Shown here: one piece after another, positions 1-8,630 of the stretch
Numbering within the stretch: position 1 is the first letter of the stretch
How the letters are laid out: the number at the start of each line of letters is the position of its first letter
Assembly: GCA_002746565.1 (NCBI GenBank)
Contig: PDPI01000025.1
Location: 1-64,000 of the forward strand
DNA from: Pseudomonadota bacterium
GTDB taxonomy: Bacteria; Campylobacterota; Campylobacteria; Campylobacterales; Campylobacteraceae
Reading direction: 5' to 3'
DNA: 64,000 nt
The notes under the pieces: model-generated
The model's database searches: none
The model's input: only the letters and a program-made list of their open reading frames with translations
Told to the model about the DNA's origin: nothing
Made by a program: the position numbers and the translations under genes

Positions 1-5
1 CTGAT

Positions 6-581
6 ATGCTAATTGCAAAACTAAGGCGTGAACTTGGTGTCAAAGTCCAGCCTGATGGAACATTAGTATTTTTAACCGATGGAAATTCACATATAGAAAA
101 ACGCAATAGAGTGTTAGAAAGTCAATATTCCATGGAAATGGAGAAAAAATACCTTATTCAAGAGGAAAAAAGTGTTAAAAGGGAACAAAAATATACCATA
201 ATAGCAAAACGAAAAACAGAACAAGGCGTTACCAGTGCAGATAAATGGGGAATAAATTATATGGGCAATCAGTGTGGATATAAGGATGGAGCCCAAACAA
301 TGCTTCTATGTAAACAAAAAGAAAAAGTAAGCAAAGATATAGAATACACAAATACACAAAAAACAAAACTAGAAGAACAAGTGAGACACAATGCGCTCAT
401 ACAAGCAGCAGATAAACAGGCTGATTATATATTGGGGCTAGGTCAAGGTGGACTTATGCCAAAAGCCATTCAGCATGCAAACTTTTATAGCACTCTTAAC
501 CATCTTACAAGCGAAGTTGGACTTTATTTAAATGCTAATATAGGTGATTTAGATAAATTAAATGGAACAGATGAATCTTGA
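6..581 (+). CDS. Hypothetical prophage protein (may begin before the window)
   Basis: I do not recognise this 191-residue protein. The reading frame stays open to the left edge, so the first visible ATG may be internal. The middle is highly charged (Lys/Glu-rich, helical in character). The C-terminal third is more hydrophobic and glycine-containing (LGLGQGGLMPKAIQ). Its end overlaps the start of the next gene by 20 bp, so the two are probably translated together. It lies upstream of, and in the same direction as, the phage head genes, which suggests a virion or morphogenesis role, but that rests on position only. Confidence 0.6.
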   Translation: MLIAKLRRELGVKVQPDGTLVFLTDGNSHIEKRNRVLESQYSMEMEKKYLIQEEKSVKREQKYTIIAKRKTEQGVTSADKWGINYMGNQCGYKDGAQTMLLCKQKEKVSKDIEYTNTQKTKLEEQVRHNALIQAADKQADYILGLGQGGLMPKAIQHANFYSTLNHLTSEVGLYLNANIGDLDKLNGTDES

Positions 582-1680
582 TAGAGAAGAGTTATTCTTT
601 GGACTTTTTAGTAAACAAAAATACATAGAAAAGCATTTCTCCTTTTTTGGTACTGGAGATGGTCATGGCACTGGAGGCTTTGAAACAAATAATGAAAATG
701 CGGAAGATAGTGGCACAAAAAATGATGGGAACAATGATAATGACCCAGATGTATCAAATCCTGATAGTGAAGATGATGACCCCCACAATCCAGAAGCAGA
801 GCAAGGTGTAAAAGACTTATTTAACAACAATAATGACAATGATGACAATGATTACCCTGATGATATTGAAAAAGAATTTCAAAACAATAACTCCTCAATA
901 AATAACTTTGACCCAAGCGACCCTTTTGGTAGTATAATGAGAGAAGCTCTCAAGCAAAGGGGTTATGATCCAGATGAGTTTGGCGTATATGATGACGGAG
1001 TGTATAATACTACTGTTTCAATTGTCGGAATAAATTTTACCTATGATACACACATATACCGCAATGGCAAAGAATATGGCTTTGCAGCAGAGCTTGCAGC
1101 TGATGTATCTGAAGGATTTTTTGATAGTAGCATACATGAAGATACAGCAGTAGTCATAGATGCAACCGCAAAAGCTGTTGGAATAGGCATATCCTTGTCA
1201 GCCTTGCCTGTTACTGGAGCCATGCTTTCATCTGGCATAGTTGGATTACAAATAGCTGGGGCACTATCGCTAACTTCAACCTTTGCCGATATTAAGGATT
1301 TAGCAGAATTTTTTGGTGAACACTTCCCGGGTTCTCAGGTAAGCGTTGAGTTGGCAATGGAAAACCATAGTTCAGCTGGGGAACTCACAAACTTAACATA
1401 TAAAGCTTACATCAAAGACCAGCAAGAACAAAAAAATAAAATTAATCAACTAGCCTTAATATTAGGTGGAGAATATGGAAAATATATGGCTGGTGGCTCC
1501 ATATATAATGGAGTATTTGCTGGTGGAAACTATTTTGATGCAAGTCAAAGTCCAGATTTAGGATTTAGCGTTGGAGAGAGCTACATAATGAGCGAACACG
1601 CAAAAAGAATACATATACCCTATGTCCGCTTTTTGCCAAAAAATATTGCAGGAGTTGATGGCTTTAGCGTTCTTTATTAG
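562..1680 (+). CDS. Hypothetical prophage protein with Asp/Asn-rich linker
   Basis: This 372-residue protein is not recognised. Residues about 41-122 are an extreme Asp/Asn-rich low-complexity tract. Residues about 203-240 are an alanine/glycine/leucine-rich hydrophobic stretch that could insert into or cross a membrane. The C-terminal 100 residues are glycine- and tyrosine-rich. ATG at 562 overlaps the previous gene; a second in-frame ATG at 571 is equally possible. The arrangement of disordered acidic linker plus hydrophobic segment would suit an ejected virion protein or a secreted effector, but neither is shown. About 80 bp separate it from the scaffold-like gene. Confidence 0.6.
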   Translation: MEQMNLDREELFFGLFSKQKYIEKHFSFFGTGDGHGTGGFETNNENAEDSGTKNDGNNDNDPDVSNPDSEDDDPHNPEAEQGVKDLFNNNNDNDDNDYPDDIEKEFQNNNSSINNFDPSDPFGSIMREALKQRGYDPDEFGVYDDGVYNTTVSIVGINFTYDTHIYRNGKEYGFAAELAADVSEGFFDSSIHEDTAVVIDATAKAVGIGISLSALPVTGAMLSSGIVGLQIAGALSLTSTFADIKDLAEFFGEHFPGSQVSVELAMENHSSAGELTNLTYKAYIKDQQEQKNKINQLALILGGEYGKYMAGGSIYNGVFAGGNYFDASQSPDLGFSVGESYIMSEHAKRIHIPYVRFLPKNIAGVDGFSVLY

Positions 1681-1759
1681 GTAGTGTATAAAAACTATAC
1701 ATCTAAGCTTTTTAAATTTATTATAATTTTGAAAATATAAATTTTTTAAGGAGAAGATT

Positions 1760-2566
1760 ATGGACCAGAGTGAAAACTTAGGGGATAAGATTGAGGAAAC
1801 TTTAGGTTTAGATGAACAAGAGGAAGAAACTCCCCAAAACGAAACAAAGAAGACTGAAGAAAAAAAGTCAGAAGATGAAGATCTAGAAAAAGGCAAAGAA
1901 GATAAAACCAAAGAGCAAGATGATAAAAATGGAGAAAAAGATAAAAAACAAGATGATATTGCATCCGAAAAAATAGACTTTTTAAATACTAAATATGAAG
2001 AATTATTAAAAGAAAGTGCAAAACTAGATGCCAAGATAGAGGAGCTATCAAAAAAAGAAGTTGATCTTGATGACTTTTATGACAATCTAGATAAACATCT
2101 AAGCAAAGAAGAGCAAGAATTAGAATTTGAAGATAAAGCAAAATATTTAAAAATTATAACCACTAAAGCTAGAGAATATGCAAAATCAAAGGGTAACGAG
2201 GAAGAGCTAGAGCAATCCAAGGCACAAAAAACAGAATATGAAACTGCCATCCAAAGAGTTCAAGGCATAAAGATAGCAATGGCAAAATATCCTGATTTTG
2301 ACTATGAAAAAGCCTATAACTTTTATGAAAATGAGTTAAATAACAAAGAAAAAGAAAAAATATTGCTTAATGCAAAAACATATGCAGATGTTTACATATT
2401 AACCTATGAAAAATATAAAAACATAAACCCAGTAAAAGTAAAATCTCAAAAAACCCCAGACATTCCAGATGTAAATGATGTTAGGAAAAAAGAGGCAGAT
2501 CCAAAAGGTATCACAAATAATTTTAAAAGTGAAGAAGAACTTACCAAAGAGGCATTAGGATTATAA
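1760..2566 (+). CDS. Probable phage capsid scaffold-like protein
   Basis: A 268-residue, very acidic and lysine-rich protein. The first 75 residues are almost all Glu/Asp/Lys/Gln, and most of the rest looks helical or coiled-coil. It has a strong ribosome site (AAGGAG, 7 nt before ATG). A highly charged helical protein immediately upstream of the major capsid gene is the usual position and composition of an internal scaffolding protein, so the call comes from composition and order, not from a recognised domain. It ends in TKEALGL, nearly the same tail as the next small protein. The following gene starts 1 nt after its stop codon. Confidence 0.55.
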   Translation: MDQSENLGDKIEETLGLDEQEEETPQNETKKTEEKKSEDEDLEKGKEDKTKEQDDKNGEKDKKQDDIASEKIDFLNTKYEELLKESAKLDAKIEELSKKEVDLDDFYDNLDKHLSKEEQELEFEDKAKYLKIITTKAREYAKSKGNEEELEQSKAQKTEYETAIQRVQGIKIAMAKYPDFDYEKAYNFYENELNNKEKEKILLNAKTYADVYILTYEKYKNINPVKVKSQKTPDIPDVNDVRKKEADPKGITNNFKSEEELTKEALGL

Positions 2567-2567
2567 A

Positions 2568-2792
2568 ATGAAACTACATGAAATAAAAATTGACGGGATA
2601 AAAGAAAATGAGATGTGGAAAATTGGGGAAGATAGAGATGCTGTGATAAGAGCCATATCTGTCTTTAAAGACCCAAAGAGAATAGAAAATGTAAAAAAGT
2701 TTGTTAAAAAGGAAAAAGAAGCCAAAAAAAACGAAGATAGTGCCATTGACTTAATTGCAGATGGGAACCTAAAAGAAGCCCTAGGGCTTTAA
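2568..2792 (+). CDS. Small charged prophage protein
   Basis: A 74-residue charged protein of unknown function between the scaffold-like and capsid genes, starting one base after the previous stop. It ends in LKEALGL, matching the C-terminus of the preceding protein (TKEALGL) although the codons differ. Scaffold proteins often bind coat protein through a short C-terminal segment, so this may be a second coat-interacting or scaffold-related peptide; that is inference. A capsid-gene ribosome site (GAAGGAAAG) follows directly after its stop codon. Confidence 0.6.
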   Translation: MKLHEIKIDGIKENEMWKIGEDRDAVIRAISVFKDPKRIENVKKFVKKEKEAKKNEDSAIDLIADGNLKEALGL

Positions 2793-2813
2793 ATTTTAAA
2801 AGAAGGAAAGAAT

Positions 2814-3980
2814 ATGCCAGTTTTTAATGGAACAAGTGCGAGTGATTTTTTATCCAATAATGATAATGTGGTTGCATATAGCCAAGACGTTACCAAGAGG
2901 ATTATGAAAAAATCCAAAACAAAGCCTTTTATAGGCATTGGCAATGATGGAGAGCGTACCATAATCAAAGCTCATAAAAAGTCGTGTCAGCTTGGAAATA
3001 TAGTTGGGATTAGTTTAGAAGATGATTTGATAGAAGCAGGAGCCACGGGAAATGTTACCCTAAATGCAAGCAGCGAGGAACTAAAAACTTTAAAGCAATT
3101 TATAAAAGTTGATAGATTTCAACATTCAGTTCCTAGTACTGAGAGCATTGTAAACCAAAGAGTGGCTGATAGCTTTAAATCAAGAGCTAAAGGAAAGCTA
3201 ACAAATTGGGGCACAACCAAATTTGATAGGATATTTTTCTCAGCCCTAAGTGCAGATTGCACTAATATTGTTGCAAGCGGACACCATGATAGTTTGGATA
3301 CCTCAGTCATAGAAACATCAAACATATTGACCACAGAAGATATATCTGAAGCAAAAAGAAGAGCTTTACAAGGAGTTGATGCACTAGGGAAGGAAGCTCC
3401 CCCATTAACACCAGTAGTTGTTAATTATAGCGAAGATAAAGGTTATTGGGAAGAGTTGCCCATGTTTGTAATGTTAGTAGGAACTGATAGTGCAAGAAAT
3501 CTCAAAAATGATCCTAATTGGGAAGAAGCACAAAAGCAAGTAGCCCTAAGAGGTAAAGAAAATCCTATATTCACGGGCGCTTTAGGGTATTGGGATGGAG
3601 TTTTAGTTTTAAATGCTGGAACCGATACAGCAAGACAAAGCGGAATTTTAACCTCAAATGGCAAATTTTGTGGGTTTTCAAATGTTAAAAACTTCAACCT
3701 AGAAACCTATGAGGGGAAAAATGAACAACGAACCGAATTAAACCTCTTTTTGGGTGCGAGTGCTGGACAAATAGTGGTTGATTTGGGAGTTAGTTATTAT
3801 GACTATGTGGACAAAGATGATCCAAGACGTATGATAGCGGCGATCGATAGGGTTTATGGTTTTGCTAAAACTAGATTTGATGCAAATGCTAATGACAACT
3901 TGCTAAAAGATAGCGTATTTAATGGAAAAGATTATGGCGTTATAGCAGTAGCAAGTTCAACAGGAAGAGCGGAGAAATAA
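2814..3980 (+). CDS. Phage major capsid protein, N4-gp56/DUF4043 type
   Basis: A 388-residue coat protein of the N4-gp56-like (DUF4043) family, with an HK97-type fold expected. Family-like stretches I recognise are the early segment around RIMKKSKTKPFIG, the central LTNWGTTKFDRIFFSAL and, most telling, NPIFTGALGYWDGVLVLN, followed by a late LFLGASAGQIVVDLG segment. Length is normal for the family. It has its own ribosome site and is followed after 1 nt by the next gene. It builds the icosahedral head shell. The family assignment is from memory of its conserved motifs. Confidence 0.85.
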   Translation: MPVFNGTSASDFLSNNDNVVAYSQDVTKRIMKKSKTKPFIGIGNDGERTIIKAHKKSCQLGNIVGISLEDDLIEAGATGNVTLNASSEELKTLKQFIKVDRFQHSVPSTESIVNQRVADSFKSRAKGKLTNWGTTKFDRIFFSALSADCTNIVASGHHDSLDTSVIETSNILTTEDISEAKRRALQGVDALGKEAPPLTPVVVNYSEDKGYWEELPMFVMLVGTDSARNLKNDPNWEEAQKQVALRGKENPIFTGALGYWDGVLVLNAGTDTARQSGILTSNGKFCGFSNVKNFNLETYEGKNEQRTELNLFLGASAGQIVVDLGVSYYDYVDKDDPRRMIAAIDRVYGFAKTRFDANANDNLLKDSVFNGKDYGVIAVASSTGRAEK

Positions 3981-3981
3981 C

Positions 3982-4368
3982 ATGCCAACAGAAGTATTAA
4001 CAGGACAAAGGGAAAGAAGGGACAGAGGTGCTATTACACAAAAAATCAGCTTTGAAGATGTGGGTAAAAAATATGATTTTATGAGATTAGCCGAGGGGTT
4101 TACCATAACCAATGTAAATTTAAGTGTGCATACAGCCTTTGATAATGCTGATAATAAAGTCAGTGTTGGTATTGAGGGCGAAGAGGAAAAGTTTATTTCT
4201 AAAACCGAAATTAATGCTCCAAAAGCCGTAAATATGGAAGCTCCATATTTTACAGCCCCTAAAAATACTAGTATTCTTTTAAATATAGAAGGGACAAAGG
4301 GTGCTGAAGGCGAAGCTGAAATAACTGTTGATTACTTAAAGCTAGCATCAGTCAAGCAGGATTATTAG
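3982..4368 (+). CDS. Hypothetical prophage head-associated protein
   Basis: A 128-residue protein with alternating polar and hydrophobic residues and no obvious helix-rich stretch, so probably mainly beta-structured. It begins 1 nt after the capsid stop. A small beta protein directly after the coat gene is a common position for a head decoration or stabilising protein, but no family motif is recognised and the role is inferred from position only. The next gene starts 1 nt after its stop, so the head genes are tightly coupled. Confidence 0.6.
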   Translation: MPTEVLTGQRERRDRGAITQKISFEDVGKKYDFMRLAEGFTITNVNLSVHTAFDNADNKVSVGIEGEEEKFISKTEINAPKAVNMEAPYFTAPKNTSILLNIEGTKGAEGEAEITVDYLKLASVKQDY

Positions 4369-4369
4369 A

Positions 4370-4930
4370 ATGGCAGAGGTATTCATAAAGCCTTTTAGTG
4401 CTATTAAATACAATGGGCGGAAAAAGATGGAGTTTTCATACTCCACTGCTCGCCCTAAACCTATTTTAAGTTGCGGAGATATAGTTATCGTGCCTAAGTT
4501 AACCGCTTACAACCTAGTCAAAAACCCCCATCAACCTTTTGAAGGGGTTGAAAAAATATCCTTTGTTAAGAAAAATGGTGAGGATTATGAAAATCTTCAA
4601 AATACTATCGAAGAACTTAAGGAAAAATTGCATTCTGTTTCTAAGGATTTAGAAGTTCACAAAGAGGAACTAGAAAATCAAAGGGAAGAAAATGCAAGAT
4701 TGGAAAAAGAATGTGAATCTAAGGGTAAAAAGATTTTAACATATGAAGAAAAAATTACACTCCTCGAAGAAAATCTTACGCAAAATAAATCCAAAGAAAT
4801 CCAAGAACCAGATGAAGAGTCTCAAAACGAGGAGATGCAAAATAAAGATGCCCACAGTCAAGACAACAATGAAGGTTCTCACAAGCCAGATGAAGATAAA
4901 GGGCAAGTCAAAAAAGATAAAAAGAAATAA
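4370..4930 (+). CDS. Prophage protein with C-terminal coiled coil
   Basis: A 186-residue protein in two parts. The N-terminal 65 residues look compact and folded (KPFSAIKYNGRKKMEFSYST, then VPKLTAYNLVKNP). From about residue 75 onward there is a long Glu/Lys/Asn-rich coiled coil, ending in an acidic and then lysine-rich tail. The role is unknown. It sits between the capsid-associated and connector-like genes, so a virion assembly or internal head protein is plausible. It starts 1 nt after the upstream stop and ends 3 nt before the next ATG. Confidence 0.6.
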   Translation: MAEVFIKPFSAIKYNGRKKMEFSYSTARPKPILSCGDIVIVPKLTAYNLVKNPHQPFEGVEKISFVKKNGEDYENLQNTIEELKEKLHSVSKDLEVHKEELENQREENARLEKECESKGKKILTYEEKITLLEENLTQNKSKEIQEPDEESQNEEMQNKDAHSQDNNEGSHKPDEDKGQVKKDKKK

Positions 4931-4933
4931 ACC

Positions 4934-5518
4934 ATGATTGCTAGTGATTTTATAGATGAAACAAAACTTCTACTTCAACAAAAATCAAAACACTGGCATG
5001 GACGTGAACTTTTTATCCACCTTTCAAGGGCTTATAATCTATTGCAGTTTGATTTGCCCTATTTTTCATATAAAGAAGATATAGGGGTGTTAAAAGGGGA
5101 TGATAGTTTTTATTTATTGTTTAAGCCCCTCGAAAATATATCTTTACAGCTAAATGGCATAAAATGCAAATATTCAAATATAGAAAATTTGTATAATCAT
5201 AAGGATAGCAGGTATTGTTTTGAAGGCGAAAAGGTATTGCTTAATTTTAAAGCTAAAACAGATTGCTCTGTTTTAATTTGCTATAAATATGCAAGGGAAC
5301 TTAAAAATAAGGGATGCACTTTTGATTTACCACCCCAGTATCTAGAAGCATTGAGGCTTTTGTTTTTAAGTTTTATATATGAAAAGCCCATACTAAATAC
5401 AAAGGAAAGAAATCTTAGCTCTTATTATAAAAAGCAATATCTAGTGACCATAAACAATATACCAAAAAATACAAGAAATATGGCAAAAAATATAAAATCA
5501 AAATATCAAAGGATATAG
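4934..5518 (+). CDS. Probable head-tail connector/adaptor-like protein
   Basis: A 194-residue protein, unrecognised by motif. It starts with a helical segment of the kind seen in phage adaptor proteins (residues 1-30, DFIDETKLLLQQKSKHWHGR) and continues into a mixed beta region and a C-terminal helical, basic region. Many podovirus adaptor proteins of this length form a ring under the portal. The adaptor call is an inference from size, the opening helix and placement between capsid and portal genes. It ends 1 nt before the following gene. Confidence 0.45.
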   Translation: MIASDFIDETKLLLQQKSKHWHGRELFIHLSRAYNLLQFDLPYFSYKEDIGVLKGDDSFYLLFKPLENISLQLNGIKCKYSNIENLYNHKDSRYCFEGEKVLLNFKAKTDCSVLICYKYARELKNKGCTFDLPPQYLEALRLLFLSFIYEKPILNTKERNLSSYYKKQYLVTINNIPKNTRNMAKNIKSKYQRI

Positions 5519-5519
5519 A

Positions 5520-5819
5520 ATGTGGGGAACCATAATAAACGGACTTAGCACAATAGGAAGCGTTGCAAGCAACCCTGAGTTTCTAGAGGGAGTCGGAACA
5601 TTGGCAAAGGCTTGGGGTAGCTATGAGGTTGGAAGACGTGCAAATAAGATAGCTAAGGAACAGTTAGCCTTCGATAAGGAGCAATTAGCCAAACAAAATG
5701 AAAGGCAAAATCAAGCCCAAGCGGAATTAGAAGGAGCATTGGAGAGTGTCTATGGTACACCCAAAAAGAAAAAGAAAAATAATGATCTATCTTTGGCTTA
5801 CGAAGCTTCTGTTTTATGA
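5520..5819 (+). CDS. Small prophage protein, possible internal virion protein
   Basis: A 99-residue protein with a glycine/alanine-rich N-terminus (residues 1-35) followed by a Gln/Glu/Lys helical segment, a lysine run (PKKKKKNN) near residue 80 and a short C-terminal tail. Small Gly/Ala plus amphipathic-helix proteins of this kind occur among ejected internal virion proteins of short-tailed phages, but that match is only by general character. It is transcribed with the portal gene, which starts 10 nt after its stop. Confidence 0.55.
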   Translation: MWGTIINGLSTIGSVASNPEFLEGVGTLAKAWGSYEVGRRANKIAKEQLAFDKEQLAKQNERQNQAQAELEGALESVYGTPKKKKKNNDLSLAYEASVL

Positions 5820-5829
5820 TGGATAAAAA

Positions 5830-7668
5830 ATGGAAAACACAGATAAACTAATAAACTGGCTTAAAGAATCAAGCTATCATTTCCACAAGACCAAAGCCTT
5901 TGCAAAAAAAGTTAGAGATTATAAAAATGGAGATCAACTCGACGAGAGTATCAAAAATATTTTAGCCAATCGTGGACAACCTGAACAATACGAAAATAAT
6001 ATAGCCAAACACAATAACGCCATTATAGGCTTTAAAAATGAAAGAGCAGTTGAAATACATGTACTTGGCCGTCAACAACAAGACAAAACCAGTGCAAATA
6101 TGTTAAATGCCCTACTTCGTGCAACTTTTCAACACTCAAGCTATGAAGAGCAATCAGAGGCAATGGATGATGAACTTACTATCGAAGGTATAGCTGTTGC
6201 TGAACTTAGAGTAACGGGAAGCAAAAGCTATGACAAGTGGGGACGTGAACATAAAAACGTAGAAACTTACCATATTCCATCTAGTGAGATTTTTTTAGAC
6301 CCCTTCAGCAAAGCAAAAGACTATAACAAAGATGCCAGATATATACATAGATGTTTTTGGGCTGATGTTGAAGATCTACAGGGGATTGGATTTGATGAAA
6401 AAAAATTAGAAAAATTATCTACTTATAATTATCTAAGCCATAGCGTAGCCGATGATTTATATACCGATGAAGTAAATAGAAAAAGGATTTTATTGTGTTA
6501 TACTTGGTATAGAGAAAAAATCGGAAATGAAGATACTTATAAGTGGGTATTTTGGAGCGAAAATACCATACTAGCACAAGGCAAAAGCCCTTATAATTTT
6601 AAAGGCTTTCCTTATGTAGTAGAATTTTTAAATAGGGATTTTAGTGGAGAGATAAAGTATTGGGGCTTATATCGTGATGTAATGCCCTTGCAAGATCATA
6701 TCAATTACGCAAAGCTAAGGCTTCAAAATATGTTAGGGAGTAATAAAACTCTTATAAATCGAGGCTCTTTGATAGATGAAGATATTGAAAGTTTTAATGA
6801 AGAGTGGAGCCTAGATAATGCTGTTGTTATGGTTGAAGACATAAACGGAATAAAAGATGTAAAGCAAAATATCCAAATACAGCAAATTTTAAATATAATT
6901 ATAGATGGACGTAACCAAATAAACGAACTGCTCAATGCAAATAAAGAAATAATGGGAACAGCGAACAATCGTATGAGTGCAGTTGCACAAGAGCAAAGAG
7001 TTCAAACATCCTTAGTTGGATTATCCCACTTTATCAAAAAAGCTGATAGATTGCAGAAAAAAGTAGCCAAAAGAATGATAGATTTATTTTGCCAATACTA
7101 TGATAGTGAAAGGGTTATAAATATTGTTGACGAAGATTATGCAAATGAATATATAACAATGAACCAAACTCGCCTAAATCAAAATGGGGGATATGAATTA
7201 GAATTAGCAGAAGATGGAACATTAACCCCATCGGAAGACAATAAAATAAAAGTTGGCGAATATGATCTAATATTTGAAATTAGAGAAAAAAGCAAAACTA
7301 GCCAAACAGAGAGATTAAAGCAAAATATAGAACTTTTAAAAATATTAGAACGTACAAATCCTGCCCTAGTCTCTCAGGTCGTACCATTTATACTCAAAGA
7401 TAGCGAGGCACCTAGTGCGAGAAAAATACAACAAATTATAGAATCCCAAAAACAAAATCCACAAGAGAGTTTAAGGATGGAAGAAGTAAGACTAGAAATG
7501 CTACACAAACAAAGCCAAACCAACTTGAATAATGCAAAAGCAAAAGCTTTAGGGGATAGAATAAATCTTGATTTGAAAAAAGCATGGAGTAGCAACAAGG
7601 TTGCCCTAGAAAATGTAAAGGCTAAACAACAAAAAAATATGACTGATAGTATTAGAAGGATAATGTGA
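5830..7668 (+). CDS. Phage portal protein
   Basis: A 612-residue portal protein, the dodecameric DNA channel at one head vertex. Length and overall pattern fit portals of short-tailed (P22-type) phages: an N-terminal wing with RDYKNGDQ, a central region with YHIPSSEIFLDPFSKAKDYN and RYIHRCFWA (the 'place of mutation, then solvent-exposed basic' style seen in these portals), then PYVVEFLNRDFSGEIKYWG and GTANNRMSAVAQEQRVQTSL. A long helical C-terminal barrel follows. It has a GGAT ribosome site 5 nt upstream. It lies downstream of the capsid gene, the reverse of the usual portal-scaffold-capsid order. Confidence 0.8.
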   Translation: MENTDKLINWLKESSYHFHKTKAFAKKVRDYKNGDQLDESIKNILANRGQPEQYENNIAKHNNAIIGFKNERAVEIHVLGRQQQDKTSANMLNALLRATFQHSSYEEQSEAMDDELTIEGIAVAELRVTGSKSYDKWGREHKNVETYHIPSSEIFLDPFSKAKDYNKDARYIHRCFWADVEDLQGIGFDEKKLEKLSTYNYLSHSVADDLYTDEVNRKRILLCYTWYREKIGNEDTYKWVFWSENTILAQGKSPYNFKGFPYVVEFLNRDFSGEIKYWGLYRDVMPLQDHINYAKLRLQNMLGSNKTLINRGSLIDEDIESFNEEWSLDNAVVMVEDINGIKDVKQNIQIQQILNIIIDGRNQINELLNANKEIMGTANNRMSAVAQEQRVQTSLVGLSHFIKKADRLQKKVAKRMIDLFCQYYDSERVINIVDEDYANEYITMNQTRLNQNGGYELELAEDGTLTPSEDNKIKVGEYDLIFEIREKSKTSQTERLKQNIELLKILERTNPALVSQVVPFILKDSEAPSARKIQQIIESQKQNPQESLRMEEVRLEMLHKQSQTNLNNAKAKALGDRINLDLKKAWSSNKVALENVKAKQQKNMTDSIRRIM

Positions 7669-8630
7669 TGAGCTGGTTTAATAATTATCGCCCACTAACA
7701 AGTGGAACTGAGGTTGCAGAACAAATAAGAAAAAATGGAAATGCCTTTACAGCTTTAGGTGCGGGACTAGCTGGAATTGGCAACCAGATGACAGAAAAAA
7801 TCGAAAAAGATAAGAAAGACCAAATACTAAAAATGAAAAAGGCTTTTAACCAGGCTAGACTGGATGAAATTAATCAGAAAAAAACGGATGATAATTATTT
7901 AGCTCAAGTTTATTCTAGGCCAAACAAACTAAGTTTTGAGAAAAACTATGATGGAAGTTTAAAGCCTAGTGCAAGTGCTATCGCAAAAGCGAATGAATAT
8001 TGGGCAAATCAAGATAAAAAACTTGAGCTGGCTGGTGCATGGGTGGATGCCGAAGATGACAAGGACACCACGAAAGAATGGAATAAATATAAACTAAATA
8101 ACCCTAAAGGAACTTTTGGAGATTTTGCCAAATCAAATCCAAACCTAATCGAGGATACAACTCCAGAAACTTTAACAAAGTTAAGGGGGGCCTATGAGGA
8201 TAATGTTAAAAATAATATGCTTGATGCACTAAAAATGAAACAAGCTAAAATTGATATAAAAAATGCACAACTTACAAATAAGGAAAAACAACTCCAGATA
8301 AAGAAAGCAGAAAAGGGAGATAAAACGAAAGATAAAAAAGATGTATCCTCTTCTATTTTTCTAAGACTAGGAAAGGAAATTAATGGAAAAGGAGTGGGAG
8401 AATTTACATTAAAAGGCTCTGCAGAAGATGTACAAACTGCCAACGAAATAGAATATATTTACAATAACACCAATCTTACTCCAATACAAGCTGCAAATTT
8501 CGTTAAAGAAAAAAGAGAGAAAGAAAAAAAGGAAGACATTAAAAAATTAAATCTAGCAGAAGAGGCAAAAAAAAATTTAAGAAGTAACAATATTTTTGCA
8601 AATACTTTAGGGAATATTTCTTCTTACTAA
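7668..8630 (+). CDS. Prophage protein, probable virion-internal or tail-associated
   Basis: A 320-residue lysine-rich, largely helical protein of unknown family. I place the start at ATG 7668, which overlaps the portal stop (TGATG) and follows AAGGA by 7 nt; an in-frame GTG lies one codon earlier. The N-terminus (SWFNNYRPLTSGTEVAEQIR) and the following Gly/Ala-rich stretch resemble in style other phage proteins that follow the portal, such as ejection proteins. It is the last rightward gene of the prophage, and its stop overlaps the stop of the integrase on the other strand by 4 bp. Confidence 0.55.
   Translation: MSWFNNYRPLTSGTEVAEQIRKNGNAFTALGAGLAGIGNQMTEKIEKDKKDQILKMKKAFNQARLDEINQKKTDDNYLAQVYSRPNKLSFEKNYDGSLKPSASAIAKANEYWANQDKKLELAGAWVDAEDDKDTTKEWNKYKLNNPKGTFGDFAKSNPNLIEDTTPETLTKLRGAYEDNVKNNMLDALKMKQAKIDIKNAQLTNKEKQLQIKKAEKGDKTKDKKDVSSSIFLRLGKEINGKGVGEFTLKGSAEDVQTANEIEYIYNNTNLTPIQAANFVKEKREKEKKEDIKKLNLAEEAKKNLRSNNIFANTLGNISSY

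Noticed and set aside
1558..2034. 158-residue minus-strand frame opposite the scaffold-like gene
   Set aside because: Serine/phenylalanine-rich product typical of the complement of Lys/Glu-rich coding sequence; no ribosome site and no family resemblance.
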